Origin: an uncultured beta proteobacterium
GTDB lineage: Bacteria > Pseudomonadota > Gammaproteobacteria > Burkholderiales > SG8-39
NCBI GenBank assembly: GCA_902826155.1
Contig: CADEDU010000102.1
Span: 3,076-19,033 of the forward strand
DNA: 15,958 nt
Direction of reading: 5' to 3'
Part shown: piece by piece, positions 14,702-15,958 of the stretch
Layout of the letters: each line of letters opens with the position of its first letter
How positions within the stretch are numbered: the stretch's first letter is position 1
Made by a program: the position numbers and the translations under genes
Notes under the pieces: model-generated
What the model saw: only the letters and a program-made list of their open reading frames with translations
The model's database searches: none
What the model was told of the DNA's origin: nothing

Positions 14702-15958
14702 GGAAATCGCTCACGCCGCCCTCGAAGCGCAGCCGCGCAAGCTTGATCGCGCCTTCGCTCGCTTCCGCAGCGCGTCGCAAGTTCGCTTCGCGCTGCCGGG
14801 CGCGTGAGTACGCCGACAGCGCACCTTCCACCTCTTCGAGCGCACGCAGCACCGTCTGCTCATAGGCGGCCAGCACCCCATCGGTGCGCGATTCCTGGGT
14901 GCCGATGCGCGCGCGCACGCGACCCAGATCGAATGCCGCCCACTGGATCGACGGGCCGAACCCGTAGGACACGCTGTCGTTGTCGAGGAGATCGCCCAGA
15001 TTGCGCGCCTGGAAGCCGATCCGGCCTGAGATGACCACGCGCGGAAACAGGTCGGCGGTTGCCACACCGATGCGCGCAGTGGCGGCGGCGAGCTGTCGCT
15101 CGGCGATGCGGATATCGGGCCGGCGACGCAGCAGCTGCTCGGGCGTGCCGACGCTGGTGAGCGCGGGAATCGCGGGCAGCGTCTGCGGTGTTGCGAGTTC
15201 CTTGCCCAATGCCGTCGGCGTGCGCCCGGTGAGCACACCAATGCGCAAGGCCGCTCGCTGGACGCGCTCTTCGATGGCGGGGATGCTCGCCAGCGTCGAT
15301 TCGAGCTGTGCACGTGCCCGCAGCGTATCGAGTTCGGTGCCCCGGCCCGCTTCCTGGCGCGCGCTGACCAGCTCCACGGTCTTGCGCTGGTTGTCGGCGT
15401 TCTCGTTTGCGACTCTGAGCGCACGCTGCAGGCCGCGAAGTTCGAAATAGGTGCGTGCGAGTTCGCCGGTGACGGCTACCTGCGCGGCGTAGATGCCCGC
15501 CTCGGCCGCACCGAGTTCGGCAACGCGGGCTTCGATCGAGCGGCGAACCCGGCCGAAGAAATCAATCTCCCAGAACGGTTCGAGGCGCGCGAAGAATGCA
15601 TCGCGATTGCGCTGATCACGTGAGCCGGGAAACTCCGCCGCGCTGAACTGCTGGAAGGTGTAGCCGGTGTTGGCGGTGAGCGTTGGAAACCGATCGCCCT
15701 CGGCGTCGCGGCGCAGCCCGCGTGCTTCCTGCAGGCGCGCATCGGCGATGCGGATGTCGTGGTTGGCGGCGAGCGCGTCGTTCATGAGGCGATCGAGCTG
15801 CGGATCGGCGAACTGCTGCCAGAACGTGGCGACCGGTTCCTTCTGGTCGAAGGGCGATTCGACCGCGCTGGCGAATTGCGGATCCACCGCCGTAGCGGGC
15901 TGCCGATAGTCCGGACCGACGGTCGTGCACGAAGCGAGCGCGCTGACGATCGCGACTG
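14568..15958 (-). CDS. NodT-family outer-membrane efflux lipoprotein (partial, start outside window)
   Basis: This is an outer-membrane factor, the TolC-like channel of a tripartite RND or ABC export pump. Translating past the last in-window start (GTG 15887) to the right edge gives VAIVSALASC then TTVGPDYRQPA: a lipobox LASC with its cysteine at 15927-15929 and the VGPDY start typical of NodT-type lipoproteins. The gene therefore begins beyond 15958. Two OEP repeats follow, with YFELRGLQRALRVANENA, GRGTELDTLRARAQLE in the first, and PDIRIAERQLAAATARIGVATADLFPRV and the FDLGRVRARI segment between, then GVSDFLTVLDAERRLL near the C-terminus. The tail ends ALGGGWKPQPN with TAG at 14568. The pump partners probably lie to the right. 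Its 3' end overlaps the LysR frame by 134 bases. Confidence 0.92.
   Translation of the reverse strand, partial: VAIVSALASCTTVGPDYRQPATAVDPQFASAVESPFDQKEPVATFWQQFADPQLDRLMNDALAANHDIRIADARLQEARGLRRDAEGDRFPTLTANTGYTFQQFSAAEFPGSRDQRNRDAFFARLEPFWEIDFFGRVRRSIEARVAELGAAEAGIYAAQVAVTGELARTYFELRGLQRALRVANENADNQRKTVELVSARQEAGRGTELDTLRARAQLESTLASIPAIEERVQRAALRIGVLTGRTPTALGKELATPQTLPAIPALTSVGTPEQLLRRRPDIRIAERQLAAATARIGVATADLFPRVVISGRIGFQARNLGDLLDNDSVSYGFGPSIQWAAFDLGRVRARIGTQESRTDGVLAAYEQTVLRALEEVEGALSAYSRARQREANLRRAAEASEGAIKLARLRFEGGVSDFLTVLDAERRLLQDQDQLAQGETNTATALVAVYRALGGGWKPQPN

Overview
The window is about 16 kb of GC-rich, gene-dense bacterial chromosome with no insertion sequence, tRNA, rRNA or CRISPR array visible. 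The gene set (Pseudomonas-type 4-hydroxyphenylpyruvate dioxygenase, TRAP transporter, GcvA-like LysR regulator, a DUF2917 protein, NodT-type outer-membrane lipoprotein, Kup) fits a metabolically versatile betaproteobacterium, probably Burkholderiales. That placement is inference from gene types, not from a marker gene. Several genes begin with GTG or TTG, and correct starts often lie well inside the longest open frame.

Left part (1-4456): a 178-base non-coding segment with G-rich direct repeats and two strong stem-loops lies downstream of a leftward pair, kup (potassium uptake) then an SDR-family oxidoreductase. Divergent from kup is hpd (tyrosine catabolism), followed by a small pterin-4a-carbinolamine dehydratase (phhB-like). 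The kup/hpd intergenic region holds putative promoters for both directions, a perfect 17-bp palindrome on the kup -10 box and three phased GGCGCAA repeats.

Middle part (4469-10124): a leftward dctP-dctQ-dctM TRAP transporter operon diverges from a rightward run of three genes: an FAD-linked 2-hydroxyacid dehydrogenase, an Asp/Glu/hydantoin racemase-fold protein and a DUF423 membrane protein. The racemase-like protein overlaps the dehydrogenase by ATGA and lacks both expected catalytic cysteines. TRAP importer, dehydrogenase and racemase-fold protein look like an uptake-and-oxidation module for a chiral hydroxy or dicarboxylic acid; the substrate cannot be read from sequence. This is the best candidate for something not yet described.

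Right part (10193-15958): a leftward CobW/COG0523 GTPase; a rightward Tat-exported cyclase-family protein with an altered metal motif; a leftward DUF2917 then cupin pair; a divergent LysR regulator whose reading frame runs 134 bp into the convergent neighbour; and a NodT-family outer-membrane efflux lipoprotein that leaves the right edge. The residues past its last in-window start codon include a lipobox, so its true start is outside the window.
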